In this document: positions 34,153-42,340 of the stretch, one piece after another | Position numbering within the stretch: the stretch's first letter is position 1 | Layout: the number at the start of each line of letters is the position of its first letter | IMG/VR virus record: IMGVR_UViG_3300003267_000247 | Span: 1 to 55,330 of that record | DNA: 55,330 nucleotides | Direction: 5' to 3' (one strand) | From: a virus | The notes under the pieces: model-generated | Databases searched by the model: none | Seen by the model: only the letters and a program-made list of their open reading frames with translations | What the model was told of the DNA's origin: nothing | Position numbers and translations under genes: made by a program

Positions 34153-35130
34153 TTATGTGTTTGTTTTGATAACAGCGATTGCTTCAACGTCGTCCACAAT
34201 CATACCGTATGCCTGCCATGCATGCAATACGTAGTTAGGTGGCTGTGTTGTAGGATCGGTGTAATCTTGATACTCGGTTGCGCCCATTAACGCGATTTCA
34301 CCAGCTTGATCGCCAATAACCACAACACGATCGGTTGGGATCATACGCTGTGACGCATTACGCAACCCGCCAGTAGCACCGGCAGGTAAGCGATTGCGGT
34401 AAACCTGTGGAAGTTCAATCAAAGGAATACCAGCATAAGTTGATACCTTACGGCTATTAGTAAACTCGTTGAATGCTTCCTGATTTACAAATGCTACTCT
34501 TGCAGGATCACTTGCTGATAGCGCAAACTCGCGGTACTGTGCAAAGGTGTATACAGGCAAAAGGGCACGGCGTGAGCCGATGATTGCACGAACACTACCA
34601 GTATAATCTAGCAATGTTTCAATCGTATTATCAAGCGCTGTTGCGGTAATACCTGTTGAACTTGCATCAACAAAGTTGTTTGGTGTATCGGTACTATTCC
34701 ATACCGTTGCTAGGAGCGTAAATACACGTGATACAAGTTCATCAAAAATATCTGCGCGTAGCTCATTTCTGAACTGATCAGTTGTACCTACTTCACCTGA
34801 CTGGATTTCCCATAGGTTATGTGATGTACCTGCAATCAAGCGATCAAACATATACGTTTGACTTTCTACGAATGACAATACATCATGTAGGTGCTTGCTG
34901 CCAGGTACCATAGTACGTACTGGATATCTACCGCGACGAACACGTTTGCCAATACGATCGCCAATGTTAAACTGACGTGTAGGCATGAATGCACTAAAGA
35001 GATCCAAACTTAGGTGATTTGGTTCTACAATAGTCATAATAAGATCAGCAAAAGCTGATCGTTGATTTGGGGCAACACCCGCGCTAGCCGCGCGCTCTGC
35101 GATTGCTAGTTTTAATGCTTCTCTATCCAT
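34153..35130 (-). CDS. Major capsid protein
   Basis: 325 residues, HK97-fold type by context and pattern: N-terminal helix (DREALKLAIAERAASAG), ITIVEPNHLSLDLFSAFMPT-like N-arm region, central GSRRALLPVYTFAQYREFAL, and the C-terminal strand set VVVIGDQAGEIALMGATEY and QAYGMIVDDVEAIAVIKTNT, typical for the A-domain and P-domain end of phage capsid proteins. Flanked by decoration and protease-scaffold genes and followed by a strong terminator, as expected for the most abundant protein. Confidence 0.85.
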   Translation of the reverse strand: MDREALKLAIAERAASAGVAPNQRSAFADLIMTIVEPNHLSLDLFSAFMPTRQFNIGDRIGKRVRRGRYPVRTMVPGSKHLHDVLSFVESQTYMFDRLIAGTSHNLWEIQSGEVGTTDQFRNELRADIFDELVSRVFTLLATVWNSTDTPNNFVDASSTGITATALDNTIETLLDYTGSVRAIIGSRRALLPVYTFAQYREFALSASDPARVAFVNQEAFNEFTNSRKVSTYAGIPLIELPQVYRNRLPAGATGGLRNASQRMIPTDRVVVIGDQAGEIALMGATEYQDYTDPTTQPPNYVLHAWQAYGMIVDDVEAIAVIKTNT

Positions 35131-35139
35131 TATTACCTC

Positions 35140-35679
35140 TTAATGCCACAATGTGAAGATAAGCACGTCATTTACAGGGCTGTATTCTTCGGTTACACCA
35201 ACTGCTTCCGCTTCTGTTGCTGTATATTCCCAAAGACCGCCAGTACCAACGCGAATCATGTTGCCAGGAACGCGAATGTTTGCACTCATAATATACGCAC
35301 CACTTGGTACCGCAAAAGTACCACCGCGCATCATAAGTGCCAGTTCACCACTTACAAGTGTAGGATTCCACAAAGTAGACTTACCTACCAAGTAGTTTGT
35401 TTCGGTACGTACAGGATCACTAAATCCTGAGTTCTGATTAAACGTTACACGTGCTGGCGCTGTGTACAGTCCTTCTAGTGTAGGACGTGCAAAATCATCA
35501 GGGCTTTTGAAAACAATACCAATTGTATTGACATTGTTTTGTGAAGCCTTCATGAATACAGGAAGTTCACCATGAACACCTGCGCCACTTGTGGTTAGTT
35601 TAACGGCTGTACCTTCTTGCATGCTTTCACCAACTACGCCCCCGCGAACGTAATCAGCAAGTCTTGCTACGTATGCCAT
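35140..35679 (-). CDS. Capsid decoration/stabilising protein
   Basis: 179 residues, beta-rich, between the protease-scaffold and capsid genes. Motifs ESMQEGTAVKLTTSGAGVHG and GIVFKSPDDFARP resemble head decoration proteins (gpD/DUF2190-like). The position is standard. GAGGTATT ribosome site before the ATG. Confidence 0.65.
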   Translation of the reverse strand: MAYVARLADYVRGGVVGESMQEGTAVKLTTSGAGVHGELPVFMKASQNNVNTIGIVFKSPDDFARPTLEGLYTAPARVTFNQNSGFSDPVRTETNYLVGKSTLWNPTLVSGELALMMRGGTFAVPSGAYIMSANIRVPGNMIRVGTGGLWEYTATEAEAVGVTEEYSPVNDVLIFTLWH

Positions 35680-35700
35680 AATACCTCAAATTTATTATTA

Positions 35701-36852
35701 TTATTTGCCGCGCGTTTCTTTGTTAAAAGCGCTAGCTAGTTCTTTGTTGGTCAGTGTTTGACCATCTGTTGAAAGCGGCTCTGGAATACCACCGGCATTT
35801 AGCGATGATTCTGCCTTTTTACCGCTTGCGTTACGTACCGCAGTAAGATCAGCAATATACTGATCAAATACGATTGCTGACATGCTAAGATACAGATCAG
35901 GGTTTGCGTCAAATGAAATGCTTACTGTCTCTAATGCTGTTTTGCGTGTTGAACGTAACTCGGCTTCTGCCGCTTCTTTTTCTTTCTTTTCTTGTTCTTC
36001 TTTTAGCTGTGTTAGCTCTGCTTGCACAGTTGCAAGATCGGTTGTTAGCTGACTCTTCTCTGATTCACTTAGCCCTAGCTTCGTAGACATCTCATTGATA
36101 CGATCAGCGATTTTACCTAGTTTCTCAGCAAACGATGTTGCGATTGCGCCGATATCTTTTTCTACGGTTTGCGCTTCTATTTCAAATGTTTTGTTGAATA
36201 GTGCATCTACACCATCCCATAGTTGAAAAAGAAGATCACTTACATTACTAAGATCGGTGCGCAATGTGTCAATCTCTGTCTCTGAGTTTGCTACATTATC
36301 CGCCATAATGTTGTTATTCGTCTCCAAATTATCTTTATGCAAATGTTCTGCGATTGCAAGAATACGTGTTCGTGTTGGCCCGTATGCTGGTACTTTCACA
36401 ACACATGTTCCACCAAAAACGCATCCGTGTAACCACTCATTACCATCCGCATCAACGGTACTATCTTCAAAATATATTTCCCAAGATGTACCAACACCCT
36501 CACTAAACGCAACTTTTAAATGATCTGCAATGGGTTCATAAAGATCCGCCCAAATAACACCTTCTGCGGCGATAACTGGACGCCCTTCATCAGTAGACTC
36601 AAATACACGCGTAATTGGGCCTAATGGTACTGCACCAATGTGACCTGCATAATCTACACCGTCAAAGTTTATCTTGATTGGTTGATTCATTGCAGTTGCA
36701 AGTATATTCTGCTTTTCCGTTTCGGGGATTCCTTGTTTATTACCATTCGGTAAGAAGTCAGTCAGAATGAGGGATAACTTTGTTTGTAGAGGGTGACTTA
36801 CATCTGCAACAGCGCGAATATAGCCATTTACAATAACTTTATTCTTTGTCAA
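35701..36852 (-). CDS. Prohead protease fused to scaffold
   Basis: 383 residues. The N-terminal ~190 residues look like a prohead protease (KVIVNGYIRAVADVSHPL; PIKINFDGVDYAGHIG with a candidate catalytic His; LKVAFSEGVGTSWEIYFED with candidate Ser). Residues ~240-320 are a charged coiled coil (LTQLKEEQEKKEKEAAEAEL), as in scaffold domains. I start it at a TTG at 36852 because AAAGGTGGTG lies just upstream and a terminator hairpin (36880-36909) lies within the upstream extension to the ATG at 36930. Confidence 0.75.
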   Translation of the reverse strand: MTKNKVIVNGYIRAVADVSHPLQTKLSLILTDFLPNGNKQGIPETEKQNILATAMNQPIKINFDGVDYAGHIGAVPLGPITRVFESTDEGRPVIAAEGVIWADLYEPIADHLKVAFSEGVGTSWEIYFEDSTVDADGNEWLHGCVFGGTCVVKVPAYGPTRTRILAIAEHLHKDNLETNNNIMADNVANSETEIDTLRTDLSNVSDLLFQLWDGVDALFNKTFEIEAQTVEKDIGAIATSFAEKLGKIADRINEMSTKLGLSESEKSQLTTDLATVQAELTQLKEEQEKKEKEAAEAELRSTRKTALETVSISFDANPDLYLSMSAIVFDQYIADLTAVRNASGKKAESSLNAGGIPEPLSTDGQTLTNKELASAFNKETRGK

Positions 36853-36879
36853 TGCATCACCACCTTTAATCTTGTGGCA

Positions 36880-36909
36880 AAATAAAAAGCACCCTTCGCA
36901 GGATGCTTT
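36880..36909 (-). terminator. Terminator between homing endonuclease and head genes
   Basis: Nine-pair stem (36886-36894 with 36901-36909, one G.U) with loop TTCGCA and, on the minus strand, TTTTTATTTTG following. It ends transcripts from the endonuclease gene and supports the TTG start of the protease at 36852. Confidence 0.8.
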
Positions 36910-36935
36910 GTGTAAAAAATATCTATTCAATTTTA

Positions 36936-37766
36936 CTAATCAAGTTTTGAAACAGGTATACGGCTAGCATGTGCTGTCTCTTTGTAATCACAGTTAGTGC
37001 GTTGATAATCAAGATTATTGCGCTTTAGTATGTTTCTAACGGTAATATACTGTATGCCTGTAAACTTAGCAATACGGCGCAAAGATGCACATGGGTTATT
37101 AATAGAATAATCTATAACTGCCTGATGTTGATCTTTTGGTAGTTCTGGCCGTCCTACACGATCTCTAACTGGCAAACCTAGTTCTAGTTTACGCTCTTTG
37201 TTACGTTTTCTATTACTATTACGTCGTTGATCAATTCTTTCTTTCTGTAAATCTGTTAACTCGTATGCGCGTGTCCAACCTTTTAGCGTGTTTTGATAAC
37301 CATTTAATAAGTTATATAGTTGCATTGTTGAAACATTCATTTGTGTTCTTGCAAAATGAGCCGCATTAGTAATTGGGCCAATTTTTTCTCCGTCTGGACT
37401 GTATACATAATAGTTTTTAGTGCGTACGGTTGTAACTCTGCCAGCCGTACTATTAGCAACCGGATTTATATTATAGTTACCGTTACCAAAAAATATATCT
37501 AAATAAAACTGCTCTGCTTCTATAATGTTAGATTCATCATCAATTACTTCTAAAATCATAAACTCAAACATTGGTTCGCCATATTTATTCCAAGCGGCTT
37601 GTAAGTAGGGATTACCATGTTTTTGATTACGCAAGTTATCAACATGACTTTTCCAACGATCTTTAAACGTAACATGCGTGCTACCTACATATACTTTTCC
37701 ATTTGCATGATTAACAATAAGGTATACACCACGTTGTTTTAACTCAACACGATCTTTTTTTGTCAT
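36936..37766 (-). CDS. Free-standing GIY-YIG homing endonuclease
   Basis: 276 residues. N-terminal GIY-YIG domain: GVYLIVNHANGKVYVGSTH (13-31), DRWKSHVDNLR with the catalytic-type Arg/His region, and EAEQFYLDIFF. The middle (SPDGEKIGPITNAAHFARTQ) resembles a NUMOD1-type DNA-binding module. The end has VGRPELPKDQ and SLRRIAKFTGIQYITVRNIL, an AT-hook-like GRP plus helix-turn-helix. It lies between the divergent promoter region and the head operon, bracketed by a terminator. Four-base overlap with the upstream gene. Confidence 0.88.
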   Translation of the reverse strand: MTKKDRVELKQRGVYLIVNHANGKVYVGSTHVTFKDRWKSHVDNLRNQKHGNPYLQAAWNKYGEPMFEFMILEVIDDESNIIEAEQFYLDIFFGNGNYNINPVANSTAGRVTTVRTKNYYVYSPDGEKIGPITNAAHFARTQMNVSTMQLYNLLNGYQNTLKGWTRAYELTDLQKERIDQRRNSNRKRNKERKLELGLPVRDRVGRPELPKDQHQAVIDYSINNPCASLRRIAKFTGIQYITVRNILKRNNLDYQRTNCDYKETAHASRIPVSKLD

Positions 37767-38206
37767 AAAATAGGTACCTTATCTGGAAATACACTTGCAC
37801 GGTATGCTTTTAGTATTCTACGTACTGTAAGGTACTTTACTCGATTATTCATACGTTTTGATATCTGGCGCAAAGATAATCGTCGTCCAAATCCTTGTTC
37901 CTCTCTGGAAACTGATTCATCGTAAATAGAAAGTACTTCGTTTACAAGTATCCATCTTGTAGGAGGTCTACCAACTCCTTTCTTAACTGGTACTGTTGTT
38001 GATTCTATTTTCCCTTCTGCTTTTGTTATTCCTGTAAGTAACGTGAATGATTCTTGTCTATCTATCTCATCCTGTTTGCGTTGCATTCGCTCTAGTTCAA
38101 TAAACCAAGGCTCATGCATTTGATCCTTGTATTCTTGATAACAACGTGAGCAAAGCTTGTGCTGTGGTTTTAGTTGTGTGTTTGAGCACAGAACACATGT
38201 TTTCAT
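37763..38206 (-). CDS. Zinc-finger/HTH DNA-binding protein
   Basis: 147 residues. N-terminal zinc finger CVLC...CSRC (residues 3-23), a charged linker, then GVGRPPTRW and a helix-turn-helix SLRQISKRMNNRVKYLTVRR. The GRP plus HTH part closely resembles the C-terminus of the adjacent GIY-YIG endonuclease. No nuclease domain is visible. It may be a regulator of the divergent region or a leftover/helper of the homing element. The ATG at 38206 is preceded by GGCGGAAA. Confidence 0.65.
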   Translation of the reverse strand: MKTCVLCSNTQLKPQHKLCSRCYQEYKDQMHEPWFIELERMQRKQDEIDRQESFTLLTGITKAEGKIESTTVPVKKGVGRPPTRWILVNEVLSIYDESVSREEQGFGRRLSLRQISKRMNNRVKYLTVRRILKAYRASVFPDKVPIL

Positions 38207-38224
38207 AAAGTTTTTCCGCCGTCT

Positions 38225-38253
38225 ATTATACATGTATTATAGAATCATGTATA
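38225..38253 (-). promoter_or_regulatory. Possible weak promoter before the zinc-finger gene
   Basis: Minus strand -10 TATAAT (38225-38230), 17-bp spacer and a poor -35 (TATACA, 38248-38253). It is AT-rich and may be a chance match. Confidence 0.3.
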
Positions 38254-38371
38254 TAATAGAATCATGTAAAAAAGAAAGAATATAAGAAAGAGAATATAGA
38301 ATAGAGCATATAGAAAAGATAAATAGTATATGTATAGTATCATGTTTCTAAATACAGAGAATAGAATCATG
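38239..38371 (+). repeat. Three copies of ATAGAATCATG
   Basis: Exact 11-bp direct repeats at 38239-38249, 38256-38266 and 38361-38371. The first two are 17 bases apart, about 1.6 helical turns. They could be iterons or protein-binding sites in the leader of the leftward transcript. Confidence 0.75.
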
Positions 38372-38440
38372 GATAATATATTCATGGGACTATTATTATT
38401 TTATATACACTATATACACTATATACTAGACTACTACGCG

Positions 38441-38477
38441 CTATTGGTATGTATAGATTCTTACTATGCACCAATAG
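38441..38477 (+). repeat. Inverted repeat in the divergent region
   Basis: CTATTGGT (38441-38448) pairs with ACCAATAG (38470-38477) over 21 bases. It lies in the leader of the leftward promoter. Confidence 0.55.
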
Positions 38478-38489
38478 TGATGCTTATAT

Positions 38490-38508
38490 AGATGCTCCAT
38501 GAGCATCT
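38490..38508 (+). repeat. Tight hairpin in the divergent region
   Basis: AGATGCTC (38490-38497) and GAGCATCT (38501-38508) form an 8-bp stem with the three-base loop CAT. No T run follows on either strand, so it is not a standard terminator. Confidence 0.6.
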
Positions 38509-38533
38509 TATAATGATCATCATATAGGTGCTT

Positions 38534-38556
38534 ATAATAAGCATGATAATAAGCAT
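38534..38556 (+). repeat. Tandem ATAATAAGCAT pair
   Basis: Two exact 11-bp copies (38534-38544, 38546-38556), 12 bp apart centre to centre, next to the leftward promoter. Candidate iterons or operator half-sites. Confidence 0.65.
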
Positions 38557-38593
38557 CATGATAAAGTTGGGTCGTGGTGCGCCGATTATAAGG

Positions 38594-38622
38594 ATAATAC
38601 CACAAAAATCAAGGCTTGTCAA
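38594..38622 (-). promoter_or_regulatory. Leftward sigma-70 promoter
   Basis: Minus strand -35 TTGACA (38617-38622), 17-bp spacer and -10 TATTAT (38594-38599) with GTGG before it. The leader to the first gene (38206) would be about 380 bases, unusually long for a phage. It is a candidate promoter for the leftward virion genes. Confidence 0.75.
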
Positions 38623-38635
38623 GTACATGAAAACG

Positions 38636-38672
38636 GTGCTGTTTCAGCGCTACGGAATGCGGAAAACAGCCT
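38636..38672 (+). promoter_or_regulatory. Inverted repeat between divergent promoters
   Basis: GCTGTTT near 38636 pairs with AAACAGC ending near 38671. It lies centrally between the two -35 boxes, the place for a shared operator. No repressor gene was identified. Confidence 0.45.
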
Positions 38673-38696
38673 ATTACGTGTACATATATGTGTCAG

Positions 38697-38725
38697 TTGA
38701 CAACGACCAATTTTCATGATATACT
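38697..38725 (+). promoter_or_regulatory. Rightward sigma-70 promoter
   Basis: -35 TTGACA (38697-38702), 17-bp spacer, -10 TATACT (38720-38725) preceded by CATGA (extended -10). It drives the dut-nrdJ-terminase operon. It has the same TTGACAAC...CATGATATACT core as the promoter at 49695. Confidence 0.9.
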
Positions 38726-38765
38726 ACGAAGACTTGTGCCACTAGTTCATGAAAGGGTTAAAATC

Positions 38766-39206
38766 ATGTTAGGGATTATTCGAGTCAATGGACGAACGTA
38801 CCATGTACCACAAGAAGATTTTGCTATTACCAACGCATATGATAATCATCTCCATGTTTACCGCATTTCACTAGGTATACCAAACGTTGAAGGATTTGAA
38901 AAAGCGTTTGCTGCCATTGATCGATCAACGGATGGTGCATTTTTTGAAGGTAACATAGAGTTTATAGACAACAACGGCAAGTTACAAATGGCTATGGCGA
39001 TGGTTTCAAAAACAATCACACCTTTTGGCACATTTTATGAACTAGAGGCAGTACCAAGCGATACAAAGCTAGTAAAGGAAAACCATGAACAACATGATTA
39101 TAACAGGGGTAACAGCTCTACTGAAAGTAAAGCGCTTGACGGAGACAGCGCAGTTACCGCAACGAAAAAGCGAAGAAGCCGCAGGATTAGACCTATACGC
39201 GGATGA
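38766..39206 (+). CDS. Hypothetical protein, 146 aa
   Basis: First gene after the rightward promoter. Beta-rich central part (GIIRVNGRTYHVPQEDFAIT; FEGNIEFIDNNGKLQMAMAM) and a basic tail (TKKRRSRRIRPIRG). The last 122 bases overlap the dUTPase gene in another frame, so the basic tail is read from dut sequence. I start at 38766 (AAAGGG upstream) because the promoter -10 lies inside any longer frame. Function unknown. Confidence 0.6.
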   Translation: MLGIIRVNGRTYHVPQEDFAITNAYDNHLHVYRISLGIPNVEGFEKAFAAIDRSTDGAFFEGNIEFIDNNGKLQMAMAMVSKTITPFGTFYELEAVPSDTKLVKENHEQHDYNRGNSSTESKALDGDSAVTATKKRRSRRIRPIRG

Positions 39207-39537
39207 AGATGTACGTATTGCACTAGATGAAACCGCAAAGATAAAAACAGGTATTGCTATAGCGTTACCGCCTGGCACAGTAGGCTTGATCCTTGATCGT
39301 GGTTCAGTTGGTGCAAGCGGCGTGCATAACTTTGCCGGTGTTATAGATGCTGATTATCGCGGGGAAGTTATTGTAGTACAGCACAATGCAAGTGAAGTAC
39401 CAAGAGTTATTAGCTACGGTGATAGAATAGCGCAACTTGTGGTACTACCGTATATTAAACTTGAACCATATGAAGTACAGCAGCTAACCACTACACAACG
39501 TGGTAGTGGTGCTTTTGGTTCTACAGGAGTAAATTAG
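39085..39537 (+). CDS. dut: dUTPase
   Basis: 150 residues. Trimeric dUTPase motifs in order: motif 1 EEAAGLDLYADE, motif 2 LDRGSVGASG (a variant of the usual RSS), motif 3 NFAGVIDADYRGEV with the catalytic Asp, motif 4 GDRIAQLVV, and the C-terminal motif 5 RGSGAFGSTG. It hydrolyses dUTP to dUMP, feeding ThyX and keeping uracil out of DNA. The exact start is uncertain: family members usually start close to the KVKRLTETAQLP segment, so residues before it are extra. Confidence 0.95.
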   Translation: MNNMIITGVTALLKVKRLTETAQLPQRKSEEAAGLDLYADEDVRIALDETAKIKTGIAIALPPGTVGLILDRGSVGASGVHNFAGVIDADYRGEVIVVQHNASEVPRVISYGDRIAQLVVLPYIKLEPYEVQQLTTTQRGSGAFGSTGVN

Positions 39538-39539
39538 AT

Positions 39540-39839
39540 ATGAAACTTGTCATTACATCAGCTCGCCCAATTAAACCGATGGTTATTCGGTTCTCAATTG
39601 AACTTTTTGATGATGAAGGTAATTTTACATCAGAATACGAGATTGCTACCGATGTTGAAGAATTTGTGCAATTTGAGCTACTTGAAGACCGTACAAATGT
39701 AAACATTGATGGTAGTGCAATTCAACAGCATCTAACAGATCAAGTTGTGCAAATGCAATTCACTGCAATGCTTGCAAGCAATTTTAATGGCCTAGAGTGG
39801 GAAGCATTAAACAATGACGAAAAACCAACTAAAGAATAG
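39540..39839 (+). CDS. Hypothetical protein, 99 aa
   Basis: Immunoglobulin-like beta pattern (KPMVIRFSIELFDDEGNF; EEFVQFELLEDRTNV) and an acidic, polar end. Two bases after the dUTPase stop, and its end overlaps the next gene by 26 bases. Not recognised. Confidence 0.55.
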   Translation: MKLVITSARPIKPMVIRFSIELFDDEGNFTSEYEIATDVEEFVQFELLEDRTNVNIDGSAIQQHLTDQVVQMQFTAMLASNFNGLEWEALNNDEKPTKE

Positions 39840-40038
39840 TTACTATATTATATTCAACCCGCATACCGCTATGTATGACTTGTACCGCTACGTTTCTGTA
39901 TTACAAGATCCTACATGTATCAACAATGAGCTACAGTTAATGGCAACTGATATTACAGAAGAACTTGTTAGCCGTATTATATATGAACTATCTAGCGATT
40001 ATGGATTTGTTACGACAATGCAGAAATCGTATGGATAA
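39814..40038 (+). CDS. Hypothetical protein, 74 aa
   Basis: Aromatic-rich small protein (NSYYIIFNPHTAMYDLYRYV). Overlaps both neighbours, which is usual in this operon. No family recognised. Confidence 0.5.
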   Translation: MTKNQLKNSYYIIFNPHTAMYDLYRYVSVLQDPTCINNELQLMATDITEELVSRIIYELSSDYGFVTTMQKSYG

Positions 40039-40210
40039 ACTAGAAAAGCGTATACAATTACTTGAAAAACAAATCGTAGAACTTAACGAAGTAATTCAAT
40101 ATATTCAAACTATACTACATACACATGGAAATGCAATTAGCGGCAAACTATCTGCGGGTGATGCAGAAATGATAATTCGATCTCTTATTAATGAACAAAA
40201 CAAAGAATGA
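40031..40210 (+). CDS. Coiled-coil small protein, 59 aa
   Basis: LEKRIQLLEKQIVELNEVIQ is a clear heptad coiled coil. I use the ATG at 40031, which overlaps the stop of the preceding gene (ATGGATAA); alternative in-frame starts lie at 39983 and 40001. It overlaps the nrdJ start as ATGA. Small coiled-coil proteins before a ribonucleotide reductase have no known standard role. Confidence 0.5.
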   Translation: MDKLEKRIQLLEKQIVELNEVIQYIQTILHTHGNAISGKLSAGDAEMIIRSLINEQNKE

Positions 40211-42321
40211 CATATTTATCAAAACAGTTTCTTGACTCGTATACTGAAAAGGATGTACCTTTTGGCGGTAATGGTTTAGGACATTTTATTTATTTGCGTA
40301 CATATAGCCGTTGGCTAGAAAACGAAAATCGTAGAGAAACATGGCGTGAAACTGCCCAACGTGTAGTAGAATATTCCATGGCATTGTATACCGGACATGC
40401 AGATAAAGAAACGTTGACACATGAAGCAGAGGCACTGTTTGATGCAATGTTTCACTTAAAAATGTTTCCTGCTGGTAGAACATTATGGATCGGCGGTACA
40501 ACAGCAGAAAAACGCTACGGAAGCGCTAACTTTAACTGTAGTTTCGTTGTTATCGATAAACTATCTGCATTAACTGATTTATTTCATTTATTGATGGTTG
40601 GTGCTGGTGTTGGTTTTCGTATTTTGCCGACCGATGTAGCAAAACTACCGAAATTTAATACAAAAATTGTTGTAGCACATAAACCATACAATGGTAAAAC
40701 ACCTGATAATCGCAGAGAAGACACAGTACAATTTGAAGAATCAGAAGGTAAGTTTTCTTCGATACATATTGTTATTGGTGATAGTAAGCAAGGATGGGTA
40801 GATGCGCTGGCAAAATATTTTGCTGCAATGTTACGTACCGATGTAGAGAGCATTATTTTTAATTATGATAGTGTACGCCCTTATGGGGAAGCTCTTAAAA
40901 CCTTTGGCGGTCGTGCTAGCGGTCATCAAGCGCTCAAACGTATGTTCAGAAACATCCATACAACAATCACAGCTACAGCTACGGGTGTGTTACGTCCTGT
41001 GGATGTTTTGGATATTGCAAATCATATTGGTTATAACGTTGTCGTTGGTGGCGTTCGGCGTACTTCTGAAATCGCACTCTTTGATGTAAACGATCGTGAT
41101 GTACTAGATGCAAAGATTGGACTTTGGGAAGTTGGTTCAAAAAACTTTGGACAAGATCAACGATCTATGAGTAATAATAGTATTTTCTTTACTGAAAAAC
41201 CATCACGCGATATCCTTGTTGATATTTTCTATCGCATTAAAGATACTGGTGAGCCGGGATTTGTGAATGCAGAAGCCGCAAGAAAACGTAGACCTAACTT
41301 TCAGGGGTTAAATCCGTGTGCAGAAATACTACTAGATAGCCAAGGTGTATGTAATCTTACAGAAATAAACGTACGTGCGTTTGTAGATAAAAATGGTACA
41401 CTCGATTATACGGGTATTGAACAAGCGGTACGTATGGCGGTACGCGTTGGATTACGGCAAACAAATACAACAATTGATTTGCCAACATGGGATATCATAC
41501 AAAAACGCGATCGATTACTTGGTGTATCGTTAGACGGTGTTATGGATGCTGTTGATGCATTAAATTATACTAACGAAAATTTAGCACATTTATTAAGTCA
41601 TCTACGCAACATCGCGCATCATGAGGCCCGTCAATACGCATACGAGATGCGTGTACCTGAACCATTACTTGTTACCACAATTAAACCAAGTGGTACATTA
41701 AGTAAGTTACCGAGTATTAGCAGTGGCGTACATCGTGCAAGAGCGCCGTACTATGTTCGCCGGGTACGTATTACATCTAGTGATCCGCTTGCACGTGTTA
41801 TGCTTGATGCTGGATATCCAGTGTATCCAGAAAATAACAGTGCAGGCCCAACTGTTGAGCAGTTCGATAAAATGCGCGCACTAGAACAGTGGGAAGTCCT
41901 ACAACAAGCGCAAACATGGGTTATTGAATTTCCAATGCAATCAAGTACAAAAATTGGTGCAAATGATGAATCTGCCGTTGATCAGCTCATGCGGTACTTG
42001 TCCTTTCAAAAGCATTGGACAGACCATAATACCAGTATTACAATTAATTTTACAGTAGATGAGATTGATGCACTGGTTGATGCTATTTTAGAGCATTGGG
42101 ATGATTATATTGCGGTATCTTTCTTGATAAAAGAAACGATGGCATACCCTTTGCTACCAGAAGAACCAATAACCAAGGAAGAATACGAACGGCGCGTTAA
42201 TGATTTACCGCATCACACAGAATCCGATATTATAAATGCATTAACACAATTAGAATCACACAACGGTGCAACAGAGCTACTAGATGCTGATTGTGTAGGC
42301 GGGGCATGTCCAGTACGGTAA
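40207..42321 (+). CDS. nrdJ: Class II (B12-dependent) ribonucleotide reductase
   Basis: 704 residues, the monomeric adenosylcobalamin-dependent type. The redox cysteines are C111 (NFNCSF) and C382 (GVCNLTE); the active-site block NPCAEI gives C371 (thiyl radical) and E373. The C-terminal thioredoxin-like relay pair is C696/C701 (DCVGGACPVR). KPSGTLSKLPSISSGVHRA is the phosphate-binding region. It turns ribonucleotides into deoxyribonucleotides without oxygen, so the host must supply cobalamin. It lies with dut and upstream of terminase. No intein or intron is seen in it. Confidence 0.95.
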   Translation: MTYLSKQFLDSYTEKDVPFGGNGLGHFIYLRTYSRWLENENRRETWRETAQRVVEYSMALYTGHADKETLTHEAEALFDAMFHLKMFPAGRTLWIGGTTAEKRYGSANFNCSFVVIDKLSALTDLFHLLMVGAGVGFRILPTDVAKLPKFNTKIVVAHKPYNGKTPDNRREDTVQFEESEGKFSSIHIVIGDSKQGWVDALAKYFAAMLRTDVESIIFNYDSVRPYGEALKTFGGRASGHQALKRMFRNIHTTITATATGVLRPVDVLDIANHIGYNVVVGGVRRTSEIALFDVNDRDVLDAKIGLWEVGSKNFGQDQRSMSNNSIFFTEKPSRDILVDIFYRIKDTGEPGFVNAEAARKRRPNFQGLNPCAEILLDSQGVCNLTEINVRAFVDKNGTLDYTGIEQAVRMAVRVGLRQTNTTIDLPTWDIIQKRDRLLGVSLDGVMDAVDALNYTNENLAHLLSHLRNIAHHEARQYAYEMRVPEPLLVTTIKPSGTLSKLPSISSGVHRARAPYYVRRVRITSSDPLARVMLDAGYPVYPENNSAGPTVEQFDKMRALEQWEVLQQAQTWVIEFPMQSSTKIGANDESAVDQLMRYLSFQKHWTDHNTSITINFTVDEIDALVDAILEHWDDYIAVSFLIKETMAYPLLPEEPITKEEYERRVNDLPHHTESDIINALTQLESHNGATELLDADCVGGACPVR

Positions 42322-42340
42322 ATTATTTATAAAAACTAAA

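Larger units (their letters stand above)
38207..38765 (+). other. AT-rich divergent intergenic region
   Basis: 559 bases without a gene, the switch between leftward and rightward transcription. It holds three copies of ATAGAATCATG, two copies of ATAATAAGCAT, a threefold CTATATACA-like tract (38402-38428), several hairpins, and two divergent promoters (38594-38622 and 38697-38725). A replication origin is plausible (iterons, AT-rich DNA, strand switch), but no DnaA boxes were recognised. Confidence 0.6.

Noticed and set aside
16557-36852. Contractile tail (sheath) or prophage integration genes
   Set aside because: No sheath, baseplate wedge, integrase or repressor pattern was seen in the tail region or elsewhere in the window.
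38239-38556. CRISPR array
   Set aside because: Repeats are 11 bp, irregularly spaced and not separated by uniform spacers.
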